This document shows positions 45,281-56,354 of a DNA stretch of 64,000 nt, in pieces. Within the stretch, counting starts at the first letter, position 1; each line of letters opens with the position of its first letter. Location of the stretch: contig OY978098.1 of assembly GCA_963854735.1 (NCBI GenBank), positions 372,001 through 436,000 on the forward strand. The letters run 5' to 3'. The notes below the pieces were generated by a model. The model was given only the letters and a program-made list of their open reading frames with translations, searched no databases and was not told the DNA's origin. The position numbers and the translations under genes are program-made. The DNA comes from Marvania coccoides. Lineage: Eukaryota > Chlorophyta > Trebouxiophyceae > Chlorellales > Chlorellaceae.

Positions 45281-47046
45281 ATGTCTTTGGAAATCGAAGC
45301 CACAGAGTAAGAATTCAAACGTTTGACGACGATACATATATGCGCTACATACTAATGCCTATTTTTGTGCAGTGTCATCAAGGTCGTCCTCCAGTTTTGC
45401 CAAGAGAATGGCTTGCAAGAGTCATTCAACACAATCCAGGCTAGTTTTTTCCCTGTTGTGTACGCCTTCTGACGCCCCTCGAGCTCATGGCATCCTCGAA
45501 TTTCTGCAGAACGAGTGCCAGGTGACGTTGAACACTGTGGATAACCTAGACGTCTTTCTAGCCGACATTCGCAGTGGGCGGTGGGACAAGCTGCTCCCCC
45601 AGGTCTCCAACCTGAAGCTGCCAAAGCGCAAGCTGGAGGACTTGTACGAACAGATCGTGTTTGAGCTGCTGGAACTGCGTGAGATGGACACCGCACGCGC
45701 CATGCTGCGACAAACGCAAGTTTTTTCCTGCATGCAGCAGGACGATCCCGAGCGCTACATCGCGCTGGAGCGGCTGTGCAGCCGCACCTTCATTGACGTC
45801 AAAGAGCTATACAAGGGCTCCACCAGGGACAAACGACGGGCAGCGCTAGCTCAGTCCCTGGGCGCTGAGGTGGCCTCAGTCCCGCCGTCCCGCCTCATGG
45901 TGCTCATCGGCCAGGCATTGAAGTGGCAGCAGCAGCAGGGTGTCATCCCGCCCGGCGCCGCCTTTGACCTCTTTCGCGGCGCTGTGGCAACTGAGCACGT
46001 TGACGAGGAGCGGATCCCGACGGACCTCGATCGCACCATCAGGTTTGGCGCCAAAAGCCACCCCGAGTGCGCAACGTTCTCCTCCGACGGGCAGTGCTTG
46101 GTCACCGGCAGCGTGGACGGCTTCATCGAGGTGTGGGACTTCCGCAGCGGCAAGCTCCGCAAAGACCTTGCGTACCAGGCCGAGGAGCGTTTCATGATGC
46201 ACGACGTGGCGGTGCTGTGCCTGGCTTTCTCGCAGGATGGGGAGCTGTTGGCGTCCGGCAGCCAAGACGGGATGGTCAAGGTGTGGCGGCTGCAGACGGG
46301 GCAGTGCCTTCGGCGCTTTGACGCTGCTCACACGCAGGGCATCACCTCCCTGGCCTTTTCCAGGGACGGATCCCAGGTGCTGAGCAGCTCGTACGATGGG
46401 CTGGTGCGCGTGCACGGCATCAAGAGCGGCCGCATGCTGAAAGAGTTTCGAGGGCACACGTCGTACGTCAACAGCGCCGCCTTTTTGGCAGACGGGGCAG
46501 CCATGGTGAGCTGCTCCTCGGACGCCACCCTGCGGCTGTGGGACACCAAGAGCTGCGAGTGCACTGCAGTGCTGACGTGAGCAATTAATTAATTAGTATT
46601 CCCAAAAATTGATTTCATTTTCTCTGTTTCTTGATGCATGTACCGTTCACGCACAAAATTGCAGGGTGCCCCAACCGACCTCCAGCGGCGAGGTGGCCGT
46701 GAACTGCGTGTTCCCCAACCCTCAGGACCCAGACCAGCTCATTGTGTGCACCCATGCGCCCTCCGCGTTTCTGGTGACTTTGCAGGGCCAGGTGGTCAGA
46801 AGCTTTGCTCCCAAGAAGAGCGACGAGCCCGGCAGCGACTTTGTGGCATGCACGTGCTCTCCTCGGGGCGAATTTATATATTGTTTGTCGGAGAACGGGA
46901 CATTGCATGCCTTTGAAGCGGCGAGTGGAAAGGTGGCGCACACGTTGCAGGTGGCGGAGAGAGGGGCCATTGGAGTGACGCACCACCCGCGGCAGAGTCG
47001 TTTGGCGACGTTTTCGCAGGAGGGAGTGTTGAAAACATGGCAATAA
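45281..47046 (+). CDS. SMU1: SMU1 spliceosomal WD40 protein
   Basis: Component of the pre-catalytic spliceosome (with RED) acting in intron recognition. Exons 45281-45306, 45373-45439, 45510-46576 and 46665-47046 give 513 residues, the same length as human SMU1. Seen: LisH/CTLH region ([52 protein letters not shown]), [20 protein letters not shown], then WD repeats with [41 protein letters not shown] and [14 protein letters not shown]. Intron 2 has a GC donor (CCAG|GCTAGT at 45440) and is 70 nt; the join TIQ|NEC is fixed by homology on both sides. Lies 190 bp after the Gln-rich gene, same strand. Confidence 0.96.
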
Positions 47047-47419
47047 TGTTTCTTTTTTTGTGCCATAAAGGATGGGCAGCATCATTCAGATAGATGTCCG
47101 CCCTCCTTCCTGATGTTTGTCAATCTTGATTTCAAACTGTAATGAAGGCCAGTTTTCAAAAAAGCCACTTGAAATATGCAAGCCGGGGAGGGGGGAGCTT
47201 GAACTCCATGAGCCATTAGCCACGTGGCAAGCTCTGGAAGACGCCACAAATTAAAAATAGATAAATCCATTGTTTCTAATTTTCTGCCTGGAACGAAAGC
47301 GAAAAAGGTGTGCAGCCAATCCGCTCATCGCCCATTTATGAAATTTTGCCAAATTGGTTTTTAATTTTTAATGCGCATGAAAATGAGCGTTTAAGGAGTG
47401 CCTCAAATGCACAACAAGC
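47047..47419. other. Spacer between SMU1 and phosducin-like gene
   Basis: 373 bp. A 62-codon minus-strand ORF (47270-47082) has mild protein character (LPELATWLMAHG) but no support; otherwise AT-rich. Confidence 0.35.
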
Positions 47420-48401
47420 ATGGAAGATTTTCTAAGAAACGAAATCAAGGAGCTGCAGCACGAGCTTGCTGCTGATCCGACGCTCGAGTCCTGCTGCCGC
47501 AAGGACTTGGAGGAGCAGCTCCTGGTGGCCAAGTGCAAGGCGGAGCTCGTTCCACAAGACAGAAGCCAAGCTCGGCAACGCCTTGTTGGGCAAGTCCTTC
47601 AGCCTGGTCAGTCGAGAAAGGCCCCGGAAGAAGACACAGGCAGCGACTTTGATGAACTTGGTAAGTGATAGTTTCTACAGCTGCTATAATTTGGTAAAAA
47701 TTTTAAGATCGGTATTATGATTAAATGCAGATGCTTTGAGAGCGCTGAGGCTTGAAGAGATGCAGCGCGAGGCTCAAAAGCGGAAAGCGCTGCAAGAATC
47801 TGAAGGCTGTGGCAGGGTGACCACAGTGCAGCAGGGCAAGCTGATGGTGAGTTGGAAGCAGCCGTATCGATTATATTTTGCTTGAATTCAAGTTTTTAAC
47901 CGGCAGCGTTTCTTTTTTCTGGCTCAGAGAAAAATAAACGAAAGCACCGCTGCTTATTCCGTCTGCCATTTTTGCATGGAAGGAGACCAGGGCGGCGAAG
48001 AGACCGCAGAAACCATGGACAAGCTAGCTGCACGCTACCCAGGCACCCTCTTCTTGCGGTGCATTGTGCCACCTGTCAGCACTTTTCCTCAGCGTTTTGG
48101 CCTGCCGCCTGGGCCTGGGGTGGTTTGTCTTTACAGTGAAGTGGTGTTTGGGGCGTTGCCGCTTTGGAACAGCGATGACAACGAGAACGACGAGGACTTT
48201 TTAGAAAAGTGGTTGCGGCAGCGGGGATGCTTGCAAAGGCTGGGCGGTGCTGAGCCGAATTCGGATGAGGAGGAGGAAGAAGACGAGGGGGACTGGCAGC
48301 GGCCTTGTGAGGTGTGCGGGCGGAGGTTCCCGCATGAACACATTCGCGCCATGTTCCGCACAGCTGATGACGAGAAAAGCAGCGATGATGACGATGAATG
48401 A
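47420..48401 (+). CDS. Phosducin-like/thioredoxin-fold protein with C-terminal CxxC
   Basis: Exons 47420-47660, 47731-47846 and 47928-48401 encode 276 residues. Residues about 1-45 are helical (FLRNEIKELQHELAADP). The linker has SDFDELDALRALRLEEMQREAQKRKA, like the DEE..LR..RL..M.. motif before the thioredoxin fold of phosducin-like/TXNDC9 proteins. The fold itself shows CHFCMEG, LAARYPGTLFLRCIVP, LPPGPGVVCLYSEVVFGALP. The end is acidic (EEEEEDEGDW) followed by PCEVCGRRFPHEHI, a possible one-half zinc knuckle, and another acidic tail. Usual TXNDC9/PhLP proteins lack this Cys motif, so the assignment is tentative; the family helps CCT fold tubulin and actin. Convergent with the EGF-like gene (127 bp). 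Confidence 0.6.
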
Positions 48402-48528
48402 ATAATACGACTCGTTCTATATATTATTCTTTATTCAAAATTTGGGTACGCGGACATAAGAAGGAAAGGAAACCGTAAAAAATGGTCAAAATTCGACATC
48501 TCGAAAAACGTTGCTCAAAAGTCAGTAC

Positions 48529-50751
48529 TCAAATCCCTTCTTCAGTCAGCTCATGGTACATGGGGAAATTCTCAAACCTCATAGGCAGCCAGCGGGGAAT
48601 TCCACGGTGCGATATGTAAGCAAGGGTTCCAGCTGCCCCAATGGCCAACCAGAAAAAGGTAGCGAAAAAATGTCGCATGGCGTGGCTGCGCTCCGGGGGA
48701 GGCTTGCCTCCGCCAACAGCTGCTGAGCAATCTCCACCAGCCCACCCAGAAGCGCACTCGCACAGACCATCTGTGCTGCATATTCCCTTTCCACTGCAGT
48801 TGTTCAAGCAGCGGCCAATCTTTTCGATTGTTAGCGTATAGTTCATGGCGATATTTTGCAGTGGATTATGGATAGCAAGCTGCATCGATCGAAGGAAGAG
48901 AGAAAAAAGTTAAAAACATAGTAAGTGGTAAAAAAGGAACAGATTTAACAAGCTTAAATACCATACATATGGTGACCTTCTTGCACATGCACATGTGGTA
49001 CCTTCCAATCGCCTTTTTCTAGCTGAGAGGCGCACAAAGTGATCTTGTGCTCGCGGTCAAGGTCGAGAACCACTCGCCGAGTGAAATTTTCAGCTGTAGG
49101 GAAGGCTTCGTGCGCGAGCAGCAGCTCTGGCTTCGCCGTAAGGTGAATGTTCCAGGCTTTGGCGCTGCATTGGGCTGAGAGGACCACTTCAACGTTGCCA
49201 TTCAGCATGGACTCTGTAATATGCGGCAGCGAGAAGAAATTGTATTCAAACACAGCGCTGGAATAGCTCTCCACGGTGGTGTTGAAGGTGAGCTCCTTGG
49301 AGAAGATGCTGCAGTCGTCGCCGGCATACCTGAATGAAAATGAAAAGAAGCAGCAGCTTTGATTAAGGAAGTAAAACCAACTGAATAACAATAATTCACT
49401 TTTTCATATAAACACTACGTGCCCATCGTGACAGGTGCATCCATGGGTGGAATTGTCGCAAGCGCCGTTGGAAGAACAATTGGCAGGGCAGCCAAACTTT
49501 TGCAGGCTGATGTCAAAGGTGCCACCAGAGCTCCCTCCAAATACTCCAACAAACCATAAACCTTCACGCGTCCCAGCCGATGAGGAATCCAGCACAATTT
49601 GGTGCTCGCGGTTCTCCTTGGGATTCCAACGCGCCCTCTCTTCAAACTGCCCAGGGCCGGCGCCGGGAGGGATGCCGAACTTCGCAAATGGCTCTACCCT
49701 GCCGTCCCGCTCGGCAACCACCACTACGACCTCGTAATCGTGAGTGCTTGTGTTAAAGCCCCAGAACCGCCATGCCTGAGCGCCCACATATATGTTGGAT
49801 GCTTGGTAGGCGGCAGCAGTCTCCTCGTCGGTTAGCAAGGACACACTGGCAGAGCAGTCCTCAAAGCCAAGACCATGGTAGGTAGAAGGGATAGGCCTGG
49901 CGTAGGGCGGCACGCAGGCGCACGTCCCCTCAATAGTGCACTCCGAGTACCTCTTTTCAGACTCTGAGGCATCGGCAGGGGTGCTGCACACCAGAGCAGC
50001 GCCTTCTTCGTTGTAATTGGTTGGACACTCTTCGTGGATAGCCTTCAGTGAGAACTTCAAGCTGCCAGAGCCTGGAAATAAAATACAGTAACATAATCAT
50101 CCTCGGTGTATATTGGGCATATGAATGAAAAAAATAAACACAAGGAAAAATAACGACTTGAAAAAAATAAAAATAATAAAGACTGACTTGGTGTTCAAAA
50201 GGGGAAAACGCACCAGGGTAGTTGTGAACGCAGAGGTACGCCCCCTCGTCGAAAAATCCCTCGGGGAGGTCAGCTTTGTCTACGGCAAGGCGCACCAATG
50301 GCTCATTAGCCGTCGAGGTGTCCTGAATGGTAAACCCGGTGGCTGCTCCAAAATTGGGCGTCGTGGACGCATTGCGGGAGAAACCATAAAGGTCTGGGTC
50401 ACCCTCCCCTTCCGTTCTGTTCAGCAAAAAAGCCCAGTAGCGCTTTGCATCGGACGCGACGGACGGAGGCACCGCAAAACAGGCCCAGCCGTCGCCTTCC
50501 AGCGAGTTGCACGCATCGTCGATGGAGCATGCATCAGCCATGTCGGTTCCATCGTCAGAGCCCGGGAAAACGGGCACCTGGCAGGACTCTCCAACCCAGC
50601 CTATTGCCTCCGACAAAAACGGGCTGTCGCAGATGCAGGTTTTGCCATCGTCTCCGAAATGGCCGTGGCCGGTGCAATCGGCGCCATCTTTCAGCTGCGC
50701 TGAACTCCCTAAAACGAGGGTCGTCAGCAAAAAAAGCTTCAACTTGAACAT
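48529..50751 (-). CDS. EGF-like type I membrane protein
   Basis: Surface or secretory-pathway protein of unknown role. Exons 50751-50214, 50071-49423, 49329-49002 and 48879-48529 give 621 residues. Signal peptide 1-18 (FKLKLFLLTTLVLGSSA); EGF-like HGHFGDDGKTCICDSPF; a domain with EGDGWACFAVPPS, YWAFLLNRTEGEGDPDLYGFSR and LPEGFFDEGAYLCVHNY (the lineage domain shared with the next gene); CACVPPY; a second beta-rich domain; EGF cores CPANCSSNGACDNS and CLNNCSGKGICSTDGLCEC; then a membrane helix (FFATFFWLAIGAAGTLAYI) and about 30 cytosolic residues. Intron 2 fits only with a weak GC donor (ATGG|GCACGT, 49422). The domain order resembles uncharacterised algal and plant EGF-containing membrane proteins. 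Confidence 0.8.
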
Positions 50752-51393
50752 TTTTTTATTTGTATTTAAATTTATTTTCTGCTCTTCTCTCTTTCTCTTT
50801 CCCATAAATGTTTCGGAATACAGACGATTTCTTATTTTTATTTATTTATTTTGATCTTACTAAGAAAAGAGAAAAATGAATTAAAATTTCCCCCCCGAGA
50901 CCCAATTTCCCCCCCCCCGTCCTTCAATTATCGTCGCCAGCATTTTTACCAGCTTCACAGCCTGCTTTGACTGCTTTAAAGTTTGAGGCACCGGGATCAT
51001 GATGCAGTGCTACAGCTCGACTAGCTCTCTCACCGCTCGCCAGCAACGGCAATACATCCATTCTCCCATCTTCTTTTTCCTCATCAAATAATTATCAATT
51101 AATTTCTGTCTGCAAAAAAATCTCGAGGCAATTTCAGAGAAGCAGCTGGTCGTTTAAAAAAGCAAAAACAAACCAAAACAAATAAATAAACAAGAAGTCG
51201 TCGACAGATAAATATTTCGAAAAAGAGCATAAAAAGATGATAATAGCATCTAAATGAAGCTCGTCAATTCATAAAAGTAAGTTGTTCAATACATATATAG
51301 CATGCTGGTTGCAGCTTGTTCTCGGGCCCACTCTCCCTGGCTCCCCTAATTCGTGTTTGTAAGGGTGCTAAGATGCTTGATGCGAAATTGTAT
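50752..51393. other. 642-bp spacer with poly-C runs
   Basis: AT-rich with C8-C10 runs at about 50889-50926 and A-rich tracts. No ORF or RNA gene recognised. Contains the promoter of the EGF-like gene at 50751. Confidence 0.4.
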
Positions 51394-52141
51394 TCAAGCT
51401 GTCTTTACATCTACATTGACGCGGGGATTGGACCCCACCACAGACGTCACTTCTTCTTCAGCTGACACTTGGCAGTCGTCGACCGCCTTGAGGGAGTATT
51501 TCAAGCTCCCATACCCGTAGTAATTGTGGCCGCAGACCACAATACCTTTAGAAAAATGTCCCTCGGGCAATCCAGCCTTTGAAATTGTAAGACGGGCATA
51601 CGGCGTTGTCGAGGATGTGTCCTGCACAAAATTGAGATTGTATTATTGTTATGTGCTTCCTTGCCAATTCTGTTTCTTAATTATAACATCTATATAGCCG
51701 CTTGCTTACCTGGAACTCCCAGGGACCTTGGAGCCCCACAAACTTTGGGGGAGGAGCAAGGCGGGAGAAGGCATGGAGGTCCGGGTCGCCGTCACCGTCC
51801 ACCCGGTTCATCAAAAAGGTCCAAGAGTGCCTTGAAGTGTCGTTCTCTGCAGGAGGGATCGCAAAGCACACCCACGCGCTCTCTGGAAGGAAGTTACACT
51901 TGTCGGTGCTCGCGCAAGGGGCCGCCATGTCTTCACCGTCAACTGAGCCCGGGTAGATGGGCACCTCGCAGTCCTCACCCAGCCAGCCCTTGGTGCCAGG
52001 CACGGTAGGGAAGGGGTTGTCGCACATGCAGGTTTTTCCGTCATCTCCAAGGTATCCGTTGTTGTTGCAGCGCAACTTGAATCTCGTGCTTGCCTGGATC
52101 CCCACGACCAGCGCAGCGAAGATGACCAATTGCTTGATCAT
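51394..52141 (-). CDS. Short secreted paralogue of the EGF-like protein
   Basis: Exons 52141-51710 and 51621-51394 (phase 0) encode 219 residues. Signal peptide 1-18 (MIKQLVIFAALVVGIQA), then NNNGYLGDDGKTCMCDNPF, GWLGEDCEVPIYPGS, ESAWVCFAIPPAEND, WTFLMNRVDGDGDPDLHAFSR and LPEGHFSKGIVVCGHNYYGYGSLKYSLKA. Each segment aligns with residues 20-205 of the neighbouring gene at 48529-50751. It ends soon after, without the second domain, later EGF cores or the membrane helix, so it is a soluble secreted version. Likely a partial tandem duplication. Confidence 0.8.
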
Positions 52142-52795
52142 GTTTGCAATGTATTCAACCGGGGGCTGTATTATTGGTAGCCTTTTGAAAGACTCTTGAT
52201 TTAATTGAAAGTGTCGACCAAAAATTTCTCGAGAAATATCTGTGCTGCTGGTGATGAGGATGGACAACAACCTTGTTTTTGTATGTCTATAAAGCTAAAA
52301 TACAATTTCCGCAGACGGTGGAGTGAGATTTTTTTATGTGTCTCCCCGCTTTGTTCTTTCAAAGTTTAGAAAAAAATGGAGCCGCGGAAAAGTGGTGGAG
52401 CAAGTCCGCATTGCGGACGCCCATCCTGTCTTTACTTTTTTATTATTATGAACTTGAATTGTCGTTATATTTATTATTACTATGAATTATGATTATTATG
52501 AACTTGAATATTTTTTTCTCTCATATTTTCAGCACCCATCATTCAGAAATCGACTTATAAAATAACTATTAGGTTGCCGAATAATTAACAAATATCCCAA
52601 GTCAGTCCATCAGTCTTGCTAACAACATCTCCGATCGACAGTCCCCTTCGTTGCAAAAAGCTTCTGAGTTTGGTATGCGATGCGACTTAGTTGTATAACA
52701 TGAATGCATTGTATTACATTGCCACACCCTGTATCATTCTGGGTAATACAATATAAATACAGCACCCGACGGCGCCTTTCTCTTCACCACCATCT
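52142..52795. other. 654-bp spacer between EGF-like paralogue and RsmI
   Basis: AT-rich. Short direct repeats of TTATTATGAACTTGAAT (52441-52460 and 52494-52510). No gene recognised. Confidence 0.4.
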
Positions 52796-53960
52796 TTAGC
52801 ACACGTCTTTGAGACTCAACGATAAATTGTAGGCTCGTTTTTTTGGCACTCCCAGCTCGATGGCAACCTGTTTGGCAGCTTGCGAAGGAGAGCAGCCATC
52901 CGTCACAGCCGTTCTCAACGCTCCCAGCACAGCCTCGTCCGACGCCTCTTCGGCTGGCTCTGCGCCGCCGCCATCAATCACCAACGTAAATTCACCACGT
53001 GGCCCTCGCTCTCGAAACTCTTGCAGCGCCTCTGAAAGTGTGCTTCGCCAGAATTCCTCGTGCGCCTTTGTCAGCTCTCGAGCAAGGCAGCAGCGTCTTG
53101 AGGGGCCGAACACGACGCATGCATCCTCTAAAGCACCAAGCAGTGCATGCGGTGACACGAAGAACAGCAGCGTTGAGTCAAGACCTGCAAACATATTGGT
53201 ATTGAGCACCCAAACAACTACAATGTCGGCAACAAAGTAAAAACAACTCACCCCGCCACTTTGTAAACTGCTTCACCCGAGCTGAGCTTTTTGCTTCACA
53301 AAAGCCGCAAAAAGTGAAGCTGGAGGTTGGCAGCCCCGAGCCAATCAGTGCCGACAGCGTGGCTGAAGGCCCTGGCACCGGGATCACCGCCACGCCTTCC
53401 TCAATGGCTGCCGCGATCAGTTGGGCCCCCGGGTCGTTGATTGCTGGCATGCCTGCGTCGGAAACCAATGCCAGAGCGGCACCGCCCCTCAATTCGTTGA
53501 CAACTTTTGATATCTTGCCATGCTCGTTGTGTAGGTGGTAGCTCTCAAGGTGGGCTTTGATTCCATAGTGCTGCAGCAAGATTGACGTCCGCCTGGTGTC
53601 CTCTGCTAAAATTTTATCGGCGCTGCGCAAAATCCGCAGCGCTCGAAGCGTGATGTCTTCGAGGCAGCCGATGGGGGTGGCCACCACGTAGAGCCCAGCC
53701 TGCAGCGGGATGGCTGCTGTTTCGGTGGCGATGGTGGATTGGTTGACACCGCCGCTAGAAATATTTCTATTGCCATCGGCGGTGGTGAGATGCTGCTCTG
53801 GTTGTCGGGAGGACACAGCGAGGCATCTTCGCAGGGCAGGTACCTCCAAACGTATCAATCCTTTCCTTCCGAAACAGCTGCTGTGGGAATGAGAAAACAC
53901 AGCCCTCGCAATTTTAGTGGGTGCTAAACATTTGAAGGCGACAGATTGAATGGCGGCCAT
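52796..53960 (-). CDS. RsmI-type 16S rRNA (cytidine-2'-O)-methyltransferase, organellar
   Basis: SAM-dependent enzyme that, in bacteria, methylates the ribose of C1402 in the 16S rRNA decoding centre. Exons 53960-53252 and 53184-52796 give 365 residues, about 75 more than bacterial RsmI because of an N-terminal Arg/Ser-rich presequence. Seen: LYVVATPIGCLEDITLRAL, KILAEDTRRTSILLQHYGI, SYHLHNEHGK, ALVSDAGMPAINDPG, VIPVPGPSATLSALIGSGL and FTFCGF, the complete tetrapyrrole-methylase-fold motif set, plus the C-terminal GVPKKRAYNLSL helix. The target is therefore plastid or mitochondrial rRNA. Start chosen at the ATG before AAIQSVAFKCLAPTK. Divergent with TIM50 by 199 bp. Confidence 0.92.
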
Positions 53961-54158
53961 CCGGCGGTGCAAGCATGCAACAGTAATGCTGACTGATCAT
54001 TAATTACGATTTTTAAATATATTTTTATGAATAAATTTTAACTTTTGTTTTTTGAAGGTTGATGGTCAATTTTTGCACCTCCGACCTTTAAATATCAATT
54101 TTTTGTATTATTTTACCAAACTTTATCTGTGTGACGAGGCCCCTAGCCTGGGTTTCAG

Positions 54159-55367
54159 ATGTTTAGGCGATTGGTCAAGGATGGATGGCGAGCTGCTCAA
54201 CGTGCTCTTCGAGAGGCTCCGGAGGCAGGGGCACGCCGCAAGTTCAGGCAAGCCAAATCCCACTGCATCAGCCCCACGGTCGCCCCGGTTTCCCATTTCC
54301 CCAAACTCACGTAAATAATGCTCATTGAATTCTGCAGTGACGCAACTGGGGGCAAAACTGTCAATTCTTTGAGCGAAGAGACACCCACCGGGCACAGACT
54401 GTTTGAAAATGCGCGGATACCTGCGGAGGGGGCGGCAGCGGCGGCCCCAGCGGAGTCTAGTACCTCTGCTGCCGGAGCAGCGGTGGAGGGACTGGAGAAC
54501 ACCGCAGCTGGACGGGCGTTCAGCGCCCTTGGAAACGCGCTGTTTTACGGCGCGGTGGGTGCATCCGCGTTCTTTGGGTACTACCACTACAATTACGATT
54601 GCGACCAGCTGGACCACATGGTTGCGGAAACCGCCCGCCCTGAGAATGCATTTGCAGGCAGCCAGCTGTGGTGTTCGGTGCTGGGGTGGTACGCGGAGAA
54701 GCGGCGCTACCTGGAGGGTGAAATGAAAAAGTACGCAGACCCTCCCTCGGACCGGCTGCTCCCTGATCTTCCGCCCCATGCCAGCCACGTCAAGACCCTC
54801 GTTTTGGACCTGGACAACGTGCTGATCCACTCGGACTGGACGCGAGGTCGCGGGTGGCGGACGTTCAAGCGCCCCGGCGCCGACGAGTTCATCAAAGACC
54901 TGTCTCAATACTTTGAGCTGGTGATTTACACATCGCAGCTGCCCACCTACGCCGACCCCATTCTGGACCGGCTGGACCCGCATCGCATGGTGCAGTACCG
55001 TTTGTACCGCGACTCCACGCGCTACGTCAACGGCAAGCACGTGCGCGACCTGTCCAAGCTGAACCGAGACCTGAAACAGGTGCTGCTCATCACGGCGGAC
55101 CCCGATGCGTACGCGCTGCAGCCAGAGAACGCGGTCAAGCTGCCCAAGTGGACTGCAGAGGCCGGGGACGATACCACACTGCTGGATTTGATCCCATTCT
55201 TGGAGGCGATTGTGCGCACCAACGTGCCCGACCTGCGCGATGTGGTGAAGAGCTACGAGGGGCAGGACATCCCCACGGCGTTCAGAGAACGCATGGCGCA
55301 GGTGCAGCAGGCAAAAGCCAAGCGGCAGGGAACCGCAAAAGGGTTTTTGGGCGGTGGAGGTAAATAA
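54159..55367 (+). CDS. TIM50: TIM50, mitochondrial import inner-membrane translocase subunit
   Basis: Receptor of the TIM23 complex. Exons 54159-54247 and 54338-55367 give 372 residues. N-terminus MFRRLVKDGWRAAQRALREA is a classic amphipathic mitochondrial presequence; a membrane helix (ALFYGAVGASAFFGYYHY) follows at about 102; then the FCP1/HAD-like domain with LVLDLDNVLIHSDW (about 186; active phosphatases have DxDxT, so catalysis is unlikely), FKRPGADEFIKDLSQYFELVIYTSQ, RLYRDSTRYVNGKHVRDL and FLEAI. Exon 1 can be joined in two in-frame ways: a 90-nt intron with a GC donor (TCAG|GCAAGC at 54248) or a 27-nt intron with GTAAAT. The first matches the size and donor of other introns here. A downstream ATG in the same exon would lose the presequence. 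Confidence 0.9.
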
Positions 55368-55414
55368 TGTAAAAGGAAAATGAGGGCAAAGAGTTTTTTA
55401 TTTTACATTGGTCT

Positions 55415-55445
<31 letters not shown>

Positions 55446-55702
55446 ATGCAAAAGCAGGATGAAAATAATATAGATTAAGGAGGGGCTTTAATAGCAGATA
55501 TGCTGCTGTTTGCTGCAAAAAGCCAGTGCTGCTTCTTTCCTACACCGACGACATTTCTAAAACATGCCAAGAGGGCTCATGAGAGGGTGAACCAAGGAAA
55601 TAAGTTTTTCCGAGACAGTGTGTGCATATAATAGGAAAGTTTGAACCCAAATAAGGGGGTATTATTATCTATTCCGCAACGATGAAAGAAACTCCCCAGT
55701 CA
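55368..55702. other. Convergent spacer
   Basis: 335 bp, AT-rich, with an A9 run followed by about nine TA units (55418-55445). Holds two 3' ends; nothing else seen. Confidence 0.5.
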
Positions 55703-56043
55703 TTATTTATTCTTCTTCTTCTTCTTCTTCTTTTTGCCGTCTTCTGTGGGAGCTGGTTCTGACGCAGGCCCAGCGGCGCCACTCTTTGTATATCGCATTT
55801 CTTCCAACGCCTCAGCCGACTTTTCGAGTGTCAACGCCACGTCTTGGGGGATGTTGTTTCCCTGTAATAATTGGAAACCCCAACGCCAATCAGTACACGT
55901 ACATCCATAAAATCACGAATGAGAATTGAAAAAAAACTGCTCACGTTGGCTGCCAGCATCTCCCTGACTGCGGTCGCCGCCTCGGCGGACGAGCATTCGG
56001 CCCGCTCTAAAACTTGGGCTCGCAGGTATCTCTTGTCCGCCAT
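55703..56043 (-). CDS. Small unknown protein with poly-Lys tail
   Basis: Exons 56043-55945 and 55861-55703 (phase 0) encode 85 residues. Not recognised. Two short helices (KRYLRAQVLERAECSSAEAA and DVALTLEKSAEALEEM) with SAEAATAVREMLAANG between, then an Ala/Pro/Glu linker and KKKKKKKNK at the C-terminus, encoded by CTT repeats on the plus strand. Real gene status rests on the clean splice join (AAC|GTGAGC, TTACAG|GGA), a convincing ATG, and its place in a divergent pair with LPD (312 bp). No function assigned. Confidence 0.6.
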
Positions 56044-56354
56044 ATGCTGCAATCTATATCTCGCGCGTCCCTCTGAAGAAGATCACCGCTCCTCACGCAC
56101 ACAAGCCGCTATCGATTCAACATTTTTATTTCAGATGGACTAATAATGAACGAGTTACTTTCGGGGTGGGTCTCTGTACTAAAATATTGTCGATTTATTT
56201 TTATTTTTTTGAAATAACTAGCAGAGCCTCTCCTCTCAAAGACAATTTTTTGCTGCTGCGCTGCTGCAACAGATAGATCAAATTTTTGCTCTTGCACGGT
56301 GGAGCATTGATCACGAGGCGTGTTCACGTCGCATCTCAATTGTAATTGAATAAC

